Source: Sporolactobacillus sp. CQH2019
GTDB taxonomy: Bacteria; Bacillota; Bacilli; Bacillales; Sporolactobacillaceae
Direction of reading: 5' to 3'
Assembly: GCF_028765345.1 (NCBI RefSeq)
Contig: NZ_JARAJZ010000010.1
Span: 62,001 to 126,000 of the forward strand
DNA length: 64,000 bases
The position numbers were made by a program, and so were the translations under genes. Positions within the stretch are counted from its first letter, which is position 1; each line of letters begins with the position of its first letter. Shown piece by piece: positions 8,711-19,007 of this stretch. A model generated the notes under the pieces. It was given only the letters and a program-made list of their open reading frames with translations. It ran no database searches and had not been told where the DNA came from.

Positions 8711-10036
8711 ATGAATAGGAAATACAAAGATAGTGGGATAGAGTGGATCGGTAAAATTCCATATAACTGGATTTACGGTGGATTAACAAAGTTTGTTTCA
8801 TCTATTATTGATTACCGTGGGAAAACGCCAGAAAAAGTAGAGAGTGGAGTTTTCCTAGTAACGGCGAAAAATATTAAAAATGGGGAAATAGATTATTCGA
8901 TTTCTAAGGAATATGTAAAAAAAGAAGACTATAAAGAGATAATGCGGAGAGGCCTTCCAGTCATTGGAGATGTTCTATTTACGACAGAAGCCCCATTAGG
9001 GCAAGTAGCTAATGTAGATGATGCAAATATAGCATTGGCACAAAGAATCATCAAATTTCGAGGCAAAAAAAATGTTTTAAACAACTATTATTTAAAATAT
9101 TGGATTTCTTCTTCTGGCTTTCAATATTACCTTCAAACTTTTGCTACAGGATCAACTGCGATGGGTATTAAGGCAAGTAAACTATCCAAATTAATTGTTT
9201 TATTACCTCCTTTTAATGATCAGAAAGAAATTGTTGATTTTCTTAACGAAAAAACATTCGAAATTGATTCGCTAATTGCTGCCAAGAAAAAGTTAATTGC
9301 TTTGCTAGAAGAACAGAGACAGGCGATCATTACCGAAGCCGTTACAAAAGGACTCGATCCTAATGTGAAAATGAAAGATTCCGGTGTGGAATGGATTGGG
9401 GAGATACCGGAGCATTGGAATTTATTAAGGATAAAATATTTAGGTGACGCAATTTTAGGTTTAACATATTCTCCCTCTGATGTGGTTTCAAAAAATGAAG
9501 GGAAATTGGTGTTAAGGTCTTCAAATATTAGAAATGGGAAAATAGATTATAATGACACTGTTTATGTGAATTGTGCAGTTCCACCAAAATTAATTACAAA
9601 AGAACATGATATTTTAATATGCTCTAGAAACGGAAGTAGAGAGTTGATTGGCAAATGTGCTTTGATAGATAGAAATAGCCAGGACCAAACTTTTGGTGCA
9701 TTTACGACTGTATTTAGAAGTGAAATAAACGAATTTCTTTTTTATATTTTTCAATCTCAATTATTTAAGTCTCAAATTGGTTCATATCTAACTTCTACGA
9801 TTAATCAGTTAACAATTAGTAAATTGCGTAACTTTCCAGTTGCTATTCCTAATGACCTTGAGAGAAAGAAGATAACAAATTTTCTACAAAAAAAAGCCCT
9901 GGAGTTTGATTCGATAATAAAAAATGAAAAAAACGCAATTGATAATCTAAAAGAATACCGTCAATCTCTAATTTATGAAGCGGTAACCGGAAAAATTGAT
10001 GTGAGAGATTATAAAAAAGAGGAAGCACTATCTTAA
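8711..10036 (+). CDS. hsdS: Type I restriction specificity subunit HsdS
   Basis: 441 residues with two target-recognition domains and two conserved helical spacers. The repeated entry motifs are KDSGIEWIGKIPYNW near residue 6 and KDSGVEWIGEIPEHW near residue 223. Each TRD is followed by a spacer helix containing FLNEKTFEIDSLI or FLQKKALEFDSII. It selects the bipartite methylation and cleavage site of the complex. The ATG starts one base after the hsdM stop. Full length and intact frame indicate a functional subunit. The TRDs are AT-rich in codon use like the rest of the island, fitting horizontal transfer. Confidence 0.92.
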   Translation: MNRKYKDSGIEWIGKIPYNWIYGGLTKFVSSIIDYRGKTPEKVESGVFLVTAKNIKNGEIDYSISKEYVKKEDYKEIMRRGLPVIGDVLFTTEAPLGQVANVDDANIALAQRIIKFRGKKNVLNNYYLKYWISSSGFQYYLQTFATGSTAMGIKASKLSKLIVLLPPFNDQKEIVDFLNEKTFEIDSLIAAKKKLIALLEEQRQAIITEAVTKGLDPNVKMKDSGVEWIGEIPEHWNLLRIKYLGDAILGLTYSPSDVVSKNEGKLVLRSSNIRNGKIDYNDTVYVNCAVPPKLITKEHDILICSRNGSRELIGKCALIDRNSQDQTFGAFTTVFRSEINEFLFYIFQSQLFKSQIGSYLTSTINQLTISKLRNFPVAIPNDLERKKITNFLQKKALEFDSIIKNEKNAIDNLKEYRQSLIYEAVTGKIDVRDYKKEEALS

Positions 10037-10051
10037 AAAGGGGGGAGTGTC

Positions 10052-13039
10052 ATGGCACTTGATGCATCTGAGAAGGGGTTTGAATCGAATATTGAAAACA
10101 GGCTAATCGAATCTGGTTATGTGCAGCGTCCGTTAGTCGGTGAGAGTCTTGATATTTTTAAAAAGTATGCGTTAGATACAGAGATATTCATTCAGTTTCT
10201 AGAGAAAACGCAGCACAAGGCACTTGAACGGCTGCATAAAGTGTATAAAGATAATTACAAGCAAAAAATCGTTGATCGTCTGTGCAAAGAATTAAACAAG
10301 CGGGGGATGATTGATTGCTTGCGTCATGGCGTTAAAGATTATGGTGTATCGCTCCGACTGGCGTACAACAAACCGGTTAGCACGATGAATCAGACCTTAA
10401 TTGATGCTTATGAAGAGAACATTTTCACGGTGACGCGTCAGGTGCATTACAGTCTGAAAAACAATAACAGCATTGACATGATGCTCTCTCTGAATGGGCT
10501 TCCTCTTGTTGTGATGGAGTTAAAAAATCAATTAACGCATCAGAATGTGGAAAATTCAATGCGGCAATTCAGACGAGATCGCGATCCGCACGAACTGCTC
10601 TTTCAATTCAAGAAAAGAGCCGTTGTTTATTTTGCTGTTGATACGGATGAGGTCTATATGACGACCCGACTGGACAAGGACAAAACATACTTTCTTCCTT
10701 TTAACAGAGGAAACAGTGGAGGAAAGGGTAATCCCATCATCTACAATAATTATCGAACCGCTTATCTTTGGGATGACATCCTGCAGAAGGACAGCCTGCT
10801 TGATATCCTTTTCCAGTTTATTTATATCAAAGAGGATGAAATCAAAGACTCGACGGGGGAAATAATTGATAAAAAAGAGTCGGTTATTTTTCCAAGATAC
10901 CATCAACTCGATGCAGTCCGGAAAGTTGAGGCAGATGTCCGTAAAAGAGGGATTGGTCATAATTACTTGATTCAGCACAGTGCGGGAAGTGGGAAAACCA
11001 ACAGTATATCCTGGCTAACCTATCGGCTGGCAAAACTGCACGATTCGAGTAACGAGGCAGTTTTCAATAGTGTGATTGTGATTACTGATCGCCGTGTGCT
11101 GGATAAGCAGCTTCAAGATGCGGTTTATCAACTCGAACACAAAGCAGGCATGGTAGCCAAGATTGATAAGGATTCAAACCAGTTAGCAGATGCGATTGTC
11201 AATGAAACACGGATTATCATCACTACTCTGCAAAAGTTTCCGTTTATCATGGAGAAGGTCGGACAATTCACGAGAGGGAAATATGCAATTGTTATTGACG
11301 AAGCTCACAGCAGTCAAGGCGGCAAAGCGGCTACTGCGATGACTGGAATCCTATCGAGTAAAACGTTAGAAGAAGCTTTTAAGGCCGATCAGTTGGCGGA
11401 AGACAATATGGAAGATTATGAAGAAAAAATGCTTGAGACCATCGTTAAGAGCGGGAAACAAGATAATCTCTCTTTCTTCGCTTTTACAGCCACGCCTAAA
11501 GCGAAAACGATCGAGCGTTTTGGCACAATAGGAGAGGATGGTCTGCCCCATCCCTTTCATATCTATAGTATGCGACAAGCAATTGAGGAAGGCTTTATTC
11601 TCGATGTATTAAAAAATTATACCACATATAAAACATACTATAAGGTCGCAAAGCAGATTGACGATGATCCGGAAGTTGCAGGAAGTAAAGCCACCAAGCA
11701 AATTGCGAAGTATGTTTCCCTTCATCCCCACAATATTGCTCAGAAAACGGAGATCATGATCGAACATTTCCGTCGCGTCACACGTCATAAAATTGGTGGT
11801 AGAGCAAAAGCGATGGTGGTTACGTCTAGTCGTCTCCATGCCGTCAAATATAAACAGGCCTTTGATAAATATATTAAGGCAAATCACTATGACGAAATGA
11901 AGGCGATTGTCGCTTTTTCCGGAACAGTTGAAGAAAAAGGTGTTTCATACACCGAACCGCTGATGAATGGATTCGGTGAAAAAGAGTTGCCCGATAAATT
12001 CCATACGGATGAGTATCAGGTCCTGCTTGTAGCTGAAAAATATCAGACGGGCTTTGATGAACCCTTGCTCCATACGATGTATGTAGACAAGCCCCTTGAT
12101 GGAATAAAAGCGGTGCAGACTTTGTCTAGGCTTAATCGAACATGTAAGGGGAAAAACGATACGTTCGTATTGGACTTTGTCAACGATGCGGAAGACATTC
12201 AGAAAGCGTTTGAGCCGTATTATGAGGTGACTGAACTTGAAAGCACAACCGATCCCAATATCCTCTATGATCTGCAGCAAGAATTAGATGCCCTTCAAGT
12301 GTATACAGAAAAAGAAATCAATGATGTATGTAAACTGGAATTCAGCGGCAAAAAAATCACTTCAAAAACACAAGAAAAATTAAACGCCTTATTGGATAAA
12401 GGGGTTAATCGCTATAATACAGAACTCTCCAAAGAACAGCAAGACGATTTCAAAGGGTCAACCAGTAAATATATAAGGACCTATTCTTTTGTGCTACAGA
12501 TCGGTCCATTCGCAGATATTAGTCTCCACAAACTTTATATCTATCTCAACTATCTCCTGAGAAAGCTACCGAAAAATGCATCTGAAGGCGTGACATTAGC
12601 TGATGACATTGCTCTTGAATATTATCGGAACAATAAAGTGTTTGAAGGCAGTATCTCTCTGTCAGTTGAGGATGAGACAAAATTAAAGCCCACTGCATAT
12701 GGAAAAGGTACACAAGCTGAAGAAGAAAAAGAAAGACTCTCGTCAATAATCGAGCGAATGAACGAACGCTTTGGAACAGATTTTACAGAGGCAGATAAAC
12801 TTTCCAGAGATCAAATTAAAGAAGACATGATTCATGATGAAGCATTAGCTCAGAAAGCTCGGAATAATACCAAAGAAAATTTTAAATTTGCCTACGACAA
12901 TACCTTTATGGATTTTGTCATCAATCGGATGAACGATAAAAGCTTCTTCAATAAGATGCTACAAAATCGAGCAATCTACAATTACGTTAAGGATGAGATG
13001 TTTGATGAGGTGTATGAGGGACTTAGAAAGAAGTTATAA
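10052..13039 (+). CDS. hsdR: Type I restriction endonuclease/translocase subunit HsdR
   Basis: 995 residues. The N-terminal PD-(D/E)xK nuclease is visible as D142 and E156-L-K158. The SF2 helicase motor has Walker A AGSGKT (311-316) and DEAH at 416-419, followed by SFFAFTATPKAKT (motif III-like) and a QTGFDEP block. The C-terminal helical part binds the methylase core. Length and motif order match the EcoR124-like (type IC) group. It cuts unmodified DNA after ATP-driven translocation. It begins 15 bases after hsdS with a strong GGGGGGAG ribosome binding site. Confidence 0.94.
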   Translation: MALDASEKGFESNIENRLIESGYVQRPLVGESLDIFKKYALDTEIFIQFLEKTQHKALERLHKVYKDNYKQKIVDRLCKELNKRGMIDCLRHGVKDYGVSLRLAYNKPVSTMNQTLIDAYEENIFTVTRQVHYSLKNNNSIDMMLSLNGLPLVVMELKNQLTHQNVENSMRQFRRDRDPHELLFQFKKRAVVYFAVDTDEVYMTTRLDKDKTYFLPFNRGNSGGKGNPIIYNNYRTAYLWDDILQKDSLLDILFQFIYIKEDEIKDSTGEIIDKKESVIFPRYHQLDAVRKVEADVRKRGIGHNYLIQHSAGSGKTNSISWLTYRLAKLHDSSNEAVFNSVIVITDRRVLDKQLQDAVYQLEHKAGMVAKIDKDSNQLADAIVNETRIIITTLQKFPFIMEKVGQFTRGKYAIVIDEAHSSQGGKAATAMTGILSSKTLEEAFKADQLAEDNMEDYEEKMLETIVKSGKQDNLSFFAFTATPKAKTIERFGTIGEDGLPHPFHIYSMRQAIEEGFILDVLKNYTTYKTYYKVAKQIDDDPEVAGSKATKQIAKYVSLHPHNIAQKTEIMIEHFRRVTRHKIGGRAKAMVVTSSRLHAVKYKQAFDKYIKANHYDEMKAIVAFSGTVEEKGVSYTEPLMNGFGEKELPDKFHTDEYQVLLVAEKYQTGFDEPLLHTMYVDKPLDGIKAVQTLSRLNRTCKGKNDTFVLDFVNDAEDIQKAFEPYYEVTELESTTDPNILYDLQQELDALQVYTEKEINDVCKLEFSGKKITSKTQEKLNALLDKGVNRYNTELSKEQQDDFKGSTSKYIRTYSFVLQIGPFADISLHKLYIYLNYLLRKLPKNASEGVTLADDIALEYYRNNKVFEGSISLSVEDETKLKPTAYGKGTQAEEEKERLSSIIERMNERFGTDFTEADKLSRDQIKEDMIHDEALAQKARNNTKENFKFAYDNTFMDFVINRMNDKSFFNKMLQNRAIYNYVKDEMFDEVYEGLRKKL

Positions 13040-13075
13040 CTTATAACTCTATAAGTAATGCAGGGAGGTCTTATT

Positions 13076-13777
13076 TTGATTATGGTGGATGTAATTTTTG
13101 GTGTTCAATACGCTGTAACAAAATGTTTGGATTCTTTTCTTGAAAATAGACATGAGAAAAAAATGATTAAAGAAATGTTGATAAGAATAAAGGATTTTAA
13201 TAGAGCGTTTGATGATACGGAAATAGACACAAATTCTTTTCAAGAATATCTAAATAGCGAAGAATTTAGCATTAAGCTTTTTAAATATATTTTTGGAGGG
13301 AATCCAGAAAAGTATGATGAGGTTAGTCTAAGTGATTTACTTACAATGTTAGCGGTTAGAGCAATAAATAAAAATTATATTCAATATCACAGAGCTCCTT
13401 TTACCAATGAAAAGATTGTTAGAAAATACATTTCCGATTTAATCATCTACCTTAAAACAGAGAGAGTTCATCTTCTGTCATTAGGGAACCAAGCAGAGCT
13501 CTCAATTATTAATGAGGGTTTATCTGAAATTATCAAAGAATTAAAATTTAAAAAAAACAACGAATTTGAATTAAGTGATGATTTTCTCTCAAAAAATTTA
13601 CATAGTACGATCCGCTCGCTTGGTCAAAGGTACACGCCTGGTTTTAATGTTGAAACTGATAATGTTATGCCATTTGAAACGATCACTGAAAGTGACCAAT
13701 TTTTTAATGATATATCAAAGAAAGTAAATAAATTAAATAAATCCTTAACGAGTTTAAAAAATAGCACCTTACAGTGA
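13076..13777 (+). CDS. N-terminal part of a split STAND NTPase
   Basis: About 234 residues from a TTG at 13076 with GGGAGG 7 bases upstream; ATG at 13082 is the alternative. The helical protein carries near its C-terminus IRSLGQRYTPGFNVET. This resembles the SLGxRYTPxxNV block that, in large STAND-type NTPases, immediately precedes the P-loop domain of the same polypeptide. Here a TGA at 13775 ends the frame and the NTPase resumes in another frame. Dropping one A from the A6 run at 13756-13761 would join both frames without a stop. It may be a real split gene, a decayed gene, programmed frameshifting or a sequencing error. Confidence 0.65.
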   Translation: MIMVDVIFGVQYAVTKCLDSFLENRHEKKMIKEMLIRIKDFNRAFDDTEIDTNSFQEYLNSEEFSIKLFKYIFGGNPEKYDEVSLSDLLTMLAVRAINKNYIQYHRAPFTNEKIVRKYISDLIIYLKTERVHLLSLGNQAELSIINEGLSEIIKELKFKKNNEFELSDDFLSKNLHSTIRSLGQRYTPGFNVETDNVMPFETITESDQFFNDISKKVNKLNKSLTSLKNSTLQ

Positions 13778-13793
13778 TAAATCAAAGGATTAT

Positions 13794-16700
13794 TTGAAAG
13801 ATTTCCAGGATAAAACAGAATCCGAGTCTGACTTTTTAATAAAACTTACCATAGATAAAAATACTGATTTCGAAAATGTTATTTTGATTTTACGAAGGAT
13901 AGAAAGTCAGATTATAGATGATTATTCTGACCCTGCAATAAATTGGCAGGACAGACAGAAACTAAATAGATATTTCTACAACATCTCTTCAAATATTAGT
14001 GCCATTGAAGACTACTTAGAAAATAGCTGTTACAAGACAATTGGTAATCCATATTTGCTCTTATATGGGGAAGGTGGAATAGGAAAATCTCATTTATTAG
14101 CAGATGTCGCAAAAAATAAATTCGAACAAGGATATGCTGTAATACTTTTACTGGGACAACATTTTTCAACAATTCGTGATCCATGGAGACAGATAATTGA
14201 AGGATTTGGGTTAGATATATCTACAAATGAATTCTTACAACAGCTTAATAAAAGATATGAAGAAAATAAAAAGAGGCCATTGTTAATCATAGATGCACTA
14301 AATGAGGGTGAAGGGAAAAGGTTATGGAAGAAATATATCCAAAAATTTGTTGATGAATTAAAGGATTTTCCCAATATTGGTTTTGTTTTTTCAGTAAGAA
14401 GTCAATTTTTAAAAAAGATTATTCCTGAAGGATTTTTAGAAACTAATAATATATCAAAGTTTGAGCATAAGGGATTTGCGGGTAAAGAGTATGATGCAAT
14501 AGAAGCTTTTTGTGATTTTTATCATTTAGAAGAGCCTTCGTTTCCTGTCTTAGATTCAGAGTATTCGAACCCACTTTTTTTAAAACTAGTTTGTAAACTG
14601 ATTGCAGAAGAGAAACAATCAACATTAAATATACATAGCAGAAGTTTGGAGTCTATTTTCTCTTCCTATCTTAAAAAAACAAATAGTGTAATTTCAACAA
14701 GTGATCGTTTGAATTATGATGAAAATTTGAATGTAGTTTCAAAGGTTATTGAAGGCATTACAGAAGTCCTATTTGAATCTAGTTCATACATTATGAATTA
14801 TTTCGATGTTTATAAGGTAGTCAATCAAATTGCATCCTCTTATACCTTAAATAGCAATTTGTTTCTCAAAGGTTTAATTGATGAAGGAATTTTAATAGTG
14901 GACGTTAATTATCGAGACGAAAAAGTGACATATTTCACTTATGAAAGAATGGCAGACTATTTACTGGCAGACTATATATACAAGAAATGCTTTACTAATT
15001 GTGAAGATTGGAAAAAAATTGGGAATAACGATAAATTTGAAAAATACTTTGGTTCAGTCGATAAACTGAATCAAAACAAGGGTATTCTAGATTCTCTTGC
15101 AACAATTTTGCCTGAAAGAAAAAACATTGAGATATTCGATTTATTAAATGATTATTATGAAAATGAAGATGTTATTGATTCTTTTATTAATAGTCTCGTT
15201 TGGAGACATCCAAGTTTTATAACGGAAAATACCATCATATATGTCAATGAAGTGATTTTTAAAAATATTAATACTACTAAGGAGTTTTTCAGTAAACAAC
15301 TTCAGATCTGCGGTTTTTCAAAAAACAAATTAAATGCTAATTGGTTACACGATAAGTTAATGGATATGCAGCTTGGTGAAAGGGATTATATTTGGACAAC
15401 TTTTATCTCAAATCGATTTAATGGAAGAATTCTGAATTTTGTCAATTGGTTTTGGAAACATGGTGAAAACTGTGATAAAGAATCTGTAGACTTAATAATG
15501 ATTGAGATTTCATGGTGTCTTACATCGACAAATAGAAAATTAAGGGATATGAGCACTAAGGTACTTACTAAACTTATGATTAAATATCCTCAAAACATAA
15601 TTCCGCTTATTAATAAATTTATTATAGTTAACGATCCTTATGTTGTAGAAAGGCTTTGTGCATCTGTATTTGGGGCGATTACTCGAATTGACGTTAAGGA
15701 GTTCGGGAGAGATATTGCCATTTTGCTTTACTCTAAAGTATTTGATAAAAATGAAATTTATCCGCATGTTCTATTAAGGGATTATGTAAGAGAAACAATA
15801 GAGTTCATTTATTATAAAAATCGGGATCTGATCCCAGAAATAGAAATGAGTAAAGTTAGACCTCCATATAAGAGCAAATGGTATACAGAAATACCATCCA
15901 ATGAAGAGATTGATAGTATTGAAGAAAGATATATTAAAGCTGGTGGAAAATATTCTAGTGCTATTTCTGCAATTACTCGCTCAATGACAACTGAATATGG
16001 GCGTGGTGTTAGTGGATACGGTGACTTTGGAAGGTACACTTTTGGTTCCGCTGTTAGCGATTGGAGTAATCAATTTAATGATCAGGACTTAAGTAATATT
16101 GCTGTAAAACGAATCTTTCAATTAGGATATCAGCCAAACTTTCACGGGGAGTTTGATAGAATGGGTGGTACCTATTATGATAGGGCAAATAACCAAATTG
16201 AGAGAATAGGGAAAAAGTACCAGTGGATGGCGTTTCATGAAGTATTTGCTAAATTAGCAGACAACTTTCCTACTTTCAAAGAGGAAACTATTTATGATCA
16301 ACAATATGAAGAATATAGATCCAACCTATGGAAAAAATTCATACCAAATATGGATTTATACTCAAAAGGGTTGAGTAATGATTCGGATAGTAGTGAAGAG
16401 ATGAAGGAAAAAGATCACATTGTAGATGTGAAAAAGATAAAAGTTAAGCAATACACAGGTCCATGGGAACCCTTACTACGTGATATTGATCCAACATTAT
16501 TGATTGAAAATGTACCACACAAGAATAAATCTCTATTTAAAATACATTTACCGGATTATCCAACAAAATCTTGGGTGATGGATGATACTCTTTTTGAAGA
16601 CACTTCTTTATTTTTAGAAGCAGAATATCAAGGTGAGAAATATCTAATTTTATATTCATCATTTGACGAATCTTGCCAGAAGAAAGAAACAAAATATTAT

Positions 16701-17300
16701 CAAAGAGATTCTATTGCTTTTCTTGGAGGTGCTTTTTTTATTCGGCAAAACGACAAAAAAGAACTATTAAGTCAAAGAAAGCACATTGAAGGAAATGGAG
16801 TTCCAAACCCCTCAAGCTATAGTATCTTTCTTCATGAATATTATTGGAGCCAAGCTTATCTTGATTTAGAAGAACAATACAATGAAGAAAGCGAAGAAAA
16901 AGTATTTTCAATTCCTGCCACCTTTAATTATTCATGGGAAACGGGTAATGATTATTCTAAAAAGGAGGGGAGTATTTCATTTAATATCCCATGCAAAGAG
17001 CTAGTTGATTATTTTGGATTGCATTCAGATAAAGAAGGGGTATGGAAAGATAAGGAAGGAAATCTTATTTGTTTTGATTCCTCCTTATTAGGATATGAAA
17101 GAGCTCTATTATTTAACAAAGAGAAAATTTTAAAATTTATGAATGAAAAAAAGATGCTGTTAATGTGGGGATCATATACAGAAAAAGTATCTAATGGATA
17201 TTGGCATGAATGGTGGTGCACAGTTGATTATAATGAGGGCAAGTTTACAAAGTATATTACTGACCAAAAAGAAGGAGAGTATTCTAATGACATGTTATGA
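13794..17300 (+). CDS. STAND-type P-loop NTPase, likely defence-related
   Basis: 1168 residues from TTG 13794, which has a weak AAAGGA box at 4-base spacing. The frame is open upstream to about 13758, so an in-frame fusion to the preceding gene is plausible. Walker A is GEGGIGKS at 92-99 and Walker B is LLIIDALNE at 163-171, the DALNE form being typical of STAND/NACHT-like switches. Beyond are a winged-helix-like region, a long helical array (about 450-750) and a C-terminal region with an RIGKKYQWMAFHE block near 800. Such proteins sense phage products by oligomerising. No nuclease, TIR or SIR2 effector is evident, so the output is unknown. It follows hsdR directly in an AT-rich island. Antiphage function is inference. 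Confidence 0.7.
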   Translation: MKDFQDKTESESDFLIKLTIDKNTDFENVILILRRIESQIIDDYSDPAINWQDRQKLNRYFYNISSNISAIEDYLENSCYKTIGNPYLLLYGEGGIGKSHLLADVAKNKFEQGYAVILLLGQHFSTIRDPWRQIIEGFGLDISTNEFLQQLNKRYEENKKRPLLIIDALNEGEGKRLWKKYIQKFVDELKDFPNIGFVFSVRSQFLKKIIPEGFLETNNISKFEHKGFAGKEYDAIEAFCDFYHLEEPSFPVLDSEYSNPLFLKLVCKLIAEEKQSTLNIHSRSLESIFSSYLKKTNSVISTSDRLNYDENLNVVSKVIEGITEVLFESSSYIMNYFDVYKVVNQIASSYTLNSNLFLKGLIDEGILIVDVNYRDEKVTYFTYERMADYLLADYIYKKCFTNCEDWKKIGNNDKFEKYFGSVDKLNQNKGILDSLATILPERKNIEIFDLLNDYYENEDVIDSFINSLVWRHPSFITENTIIYVNEVIFKNINTTKEFFSKQLQICGFSKNKLNANWLHDKLMDMQLGERDYIWTTFISNRFNGRILNFVNWFWKHGENCDKESVDLIMIEISWCLTSTNRKLRDMSTKVLTKLMIKYPQNIIPLINKFIIVNDPYVVERLCASVFGAITRIDVKEFGRDIAILLYSKVFDKNEIYPHVLLRDYVRETIEFIYYKNRDLIPEIEMSKVRPPYKSKWYTEIPSNEEIDSIEERYIKAGGKYSSAISAITRSMTTEYGRGVSGYGDFGRYTFGSAVSDWSNQFNDQDLSNIAVKRIFQLGYQPNFHGEFDRMGGTYYDRANNQIERIGKKYQWMAFHEVFAKLADNFPTFKEETIYDQQYEEYRSNLWKKFIPNMDLYSKGLSNDSDSSEEMKEKDHIVDVKKIKVKQYTGPWEPLLRDIDPTLLIENVPHKNKSLFKIHLPDYPTKSWVMDDTLFEDTSLFLEAEYQGEKYLILYSSFDESCQKKETKYYQRDSIAFLGGAFFIRQNDKKELLSQRKHIEGNGVPNPSSYSIFLHEYYWSQAYLDLEEQYNEESEEKVFSIPATFNYSWETGNDYSKKEGSISFNIPCKELVDYFGLHSDKEGVWKDKEGNLICFDSSLLGYERALLFNKEKILKFMNEKKMLLMWGSYTEKVSNGYWHEWWCTVDYNEGKFTKYITDQKEGEYSNDML

Positions 17301-17648
17301 GAGTTGTTACGACTTGCTTTTCAGTTAATATTCAAATTTTAGTGATTGTGGAGGGCTTGAATTTGTCGCAAATAAACTCTGCGGTCTTTGCTATCAGAAA
17401 TAAAGAGACGAACTTTAAAAATAATAACAATCATAAACACCAGAAAGGATAGTTCAAACTCACTTGTTGTTTATTGGAAGAAAAGAACATCGTGATAAGA
17501 TGTCTTTTAAATTTATTAGTTACACAAAAGTTACACAAGTCATCTACAAAACTTATTACATGTTTTGACAGTTAATTCGACGACGATCACCAGAAATAAA
17601 AAACTAGAAAATTCAAAATAATATTTATTACAAAGTTTGTTTTTAGTG

Positions 17649-17688
17649 ACAAAAAAATGACACCTCTCACTGTATCAAAAGGTGCCAT
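17649..17688 (-). terminator. Possible leftward terminator
   Basis: On the minus strand GGCACCT pairs with AGGTGTC (one G-T pair) and is followed by ATTTTTTTG. It would stop leftward transcription entering the defence island. Confidence 0.4.
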
Positions 17689-17745
17689 AAAAAAGGTGAA
17701 TTCCACTAACTCATATTGACTATTTAGCTACACACTGTACTCTAC

Positions 17746-17785
17746 GCACGTGGAATGTTCATGTTTGCTAACAAGAAAATAAAAA
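17746..17785 (+). repeat. Imperfect direct repeat, copy 1
   Basis: This 40-base segment, GCACGTGGAATGTTC followed by an AAGAAAATAAAAA tail, matches 38441-38480 at 35 of 40 positions in the same orientation. Both copies lie in decayed DNA and together bracket the two PTS clusters. Confidence 0.55.
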
Positions 17786-18602
17786 GTTCTTGTCAACATC
17801 GATAGGATTCTCTCGAGATTTTCTTAATGCGTGAACATGGCTCTATCCTTATAAGCGTCAACGGCCAGTCACACGCACAAAGCAATCGGGCGAATGAGAG
17901 CCTGAATAGAGCACCGAAAACCGCGCCGAGAATGTCGACAAAATCTATCATTCTTTTCAGGTAAAGGCATTATGGCAGATCAAACGCTTCGTAATCGCGT
18001 TCACAAGATCCGTCAACTGGACATGGAGGGAATTGTCGCAAAAATATTGACAGTTCCGATTGAAACGGGTATAAGAATGTGAACCGGCGAAAGATCAAAA
18101 ATTATAAAGATGTGTTACGGCATGTATTACGACCGTTGCTTGGGTCTTCTCTCTTATCGGGAGGGTAGCGTCGAGCCTGACGTGCGTCACAATAGGCTCC
18201 TGCCGGTCCATTAAAAGACTAATGGTATCATAAGCAATCTTTGCCAAAACTATAGATTTGGCAAAGCGAGGAGAAGTCGAGCTCTGTCGTGGCCAGTTGT
18301 TTTTGATAATTGGATTTTGAGCCACTCTGATAACATCATCGTGAGCCATCCTTGACTTGTAAATTGGAAATTATGGGATGTCTTGACATGGAGCCTCTAG
18401 AGGCATGACTGCTCTCGAAAAGCGTCGCACCCAGGTTTTTCGAGCAGCGGCAAGTTTATCATGCCTCCCTCTCCATGTAAAGACGATGCTCCAACTGGAA
18501 ATGGAGTGGCTCACGGTTGTATGAGCGAGATGGCGCTATTTCAATTATCAAAAACACCAGTTAATATGAACATATCCATATTTATCAGCTTTGGTCTGCT
18601 GA

Positions 18603-18860
18603 TACTGGACATATGTTTTCATTGTACCTGCCATACATGCAAGCAACCTCTTAAACCAATTTGATACGGACTTAGCTCAGAAATTTAACTGGGAAGAGAA
18701 TGTAAAATTTAAAAAGATAGGCACAGTGATTATAGGTGAGCATGCATGTCCATTTACTTGGATGACCGTAATATTAGATAGAGTCGCTGATTGGATGCTG
18801 GCATATAAAAAGAATCCCGGATTAGCGGTTACGTTTACTTATCATTCGACAAAAAAATAG
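18603..18860 (+). pseudogene. Possible C-terminal fragment of an unidentified gene
   Basis: The frame is open for 85 codons after a stop at 18600, with no start codon and ordinary protein composition (for example FKKIGTVIIGEHACPFTWM), ending at TAG 18858. It reads like the tail of a lost gene. The family is not recognised. Confidence 0.25.
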
Positions 18861-19007
18861 ACCTCTCTTGTACAATAATGGCTTAGAGATTTTGCTTAAG
18901 GGAAAATTATTATTAAAAATGAGGAATGTTAGAAAGTTTTACAAAGCTAGAAACATAGGTGATAAATATTATTTTCAGAGAGGATTTATAAAGAGCATCA
19001 GAATCGT

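Larger units (their letters stand above)
17301..19007. other. Gene-poor interval with decayed sequence
   Basis: No intact gene is supported over 1.7 kb. Short open segments occur, for example one starting MADQTLRNRVHKIRQLDMEG near 17974 that stops after about 37 codons, and a fragment at 18603-18860. A hairpin of CTGCTCTCGAAAA with a downstream TTTTTCGAGCAG lies around 18410-18452. The mixture of short coding-like fragments and imperfect repeats suggests an old insertion junction between the defence island and the sugar operon. No transposase or integrase could be named. Confidence 0.5.

Noticed and set aside
18095-18349. Leftward 84-codon frame in the decayed interval
   Set aside because: Tempting as a transposase fragment, but I could match no transposase motif, so I do not name it.
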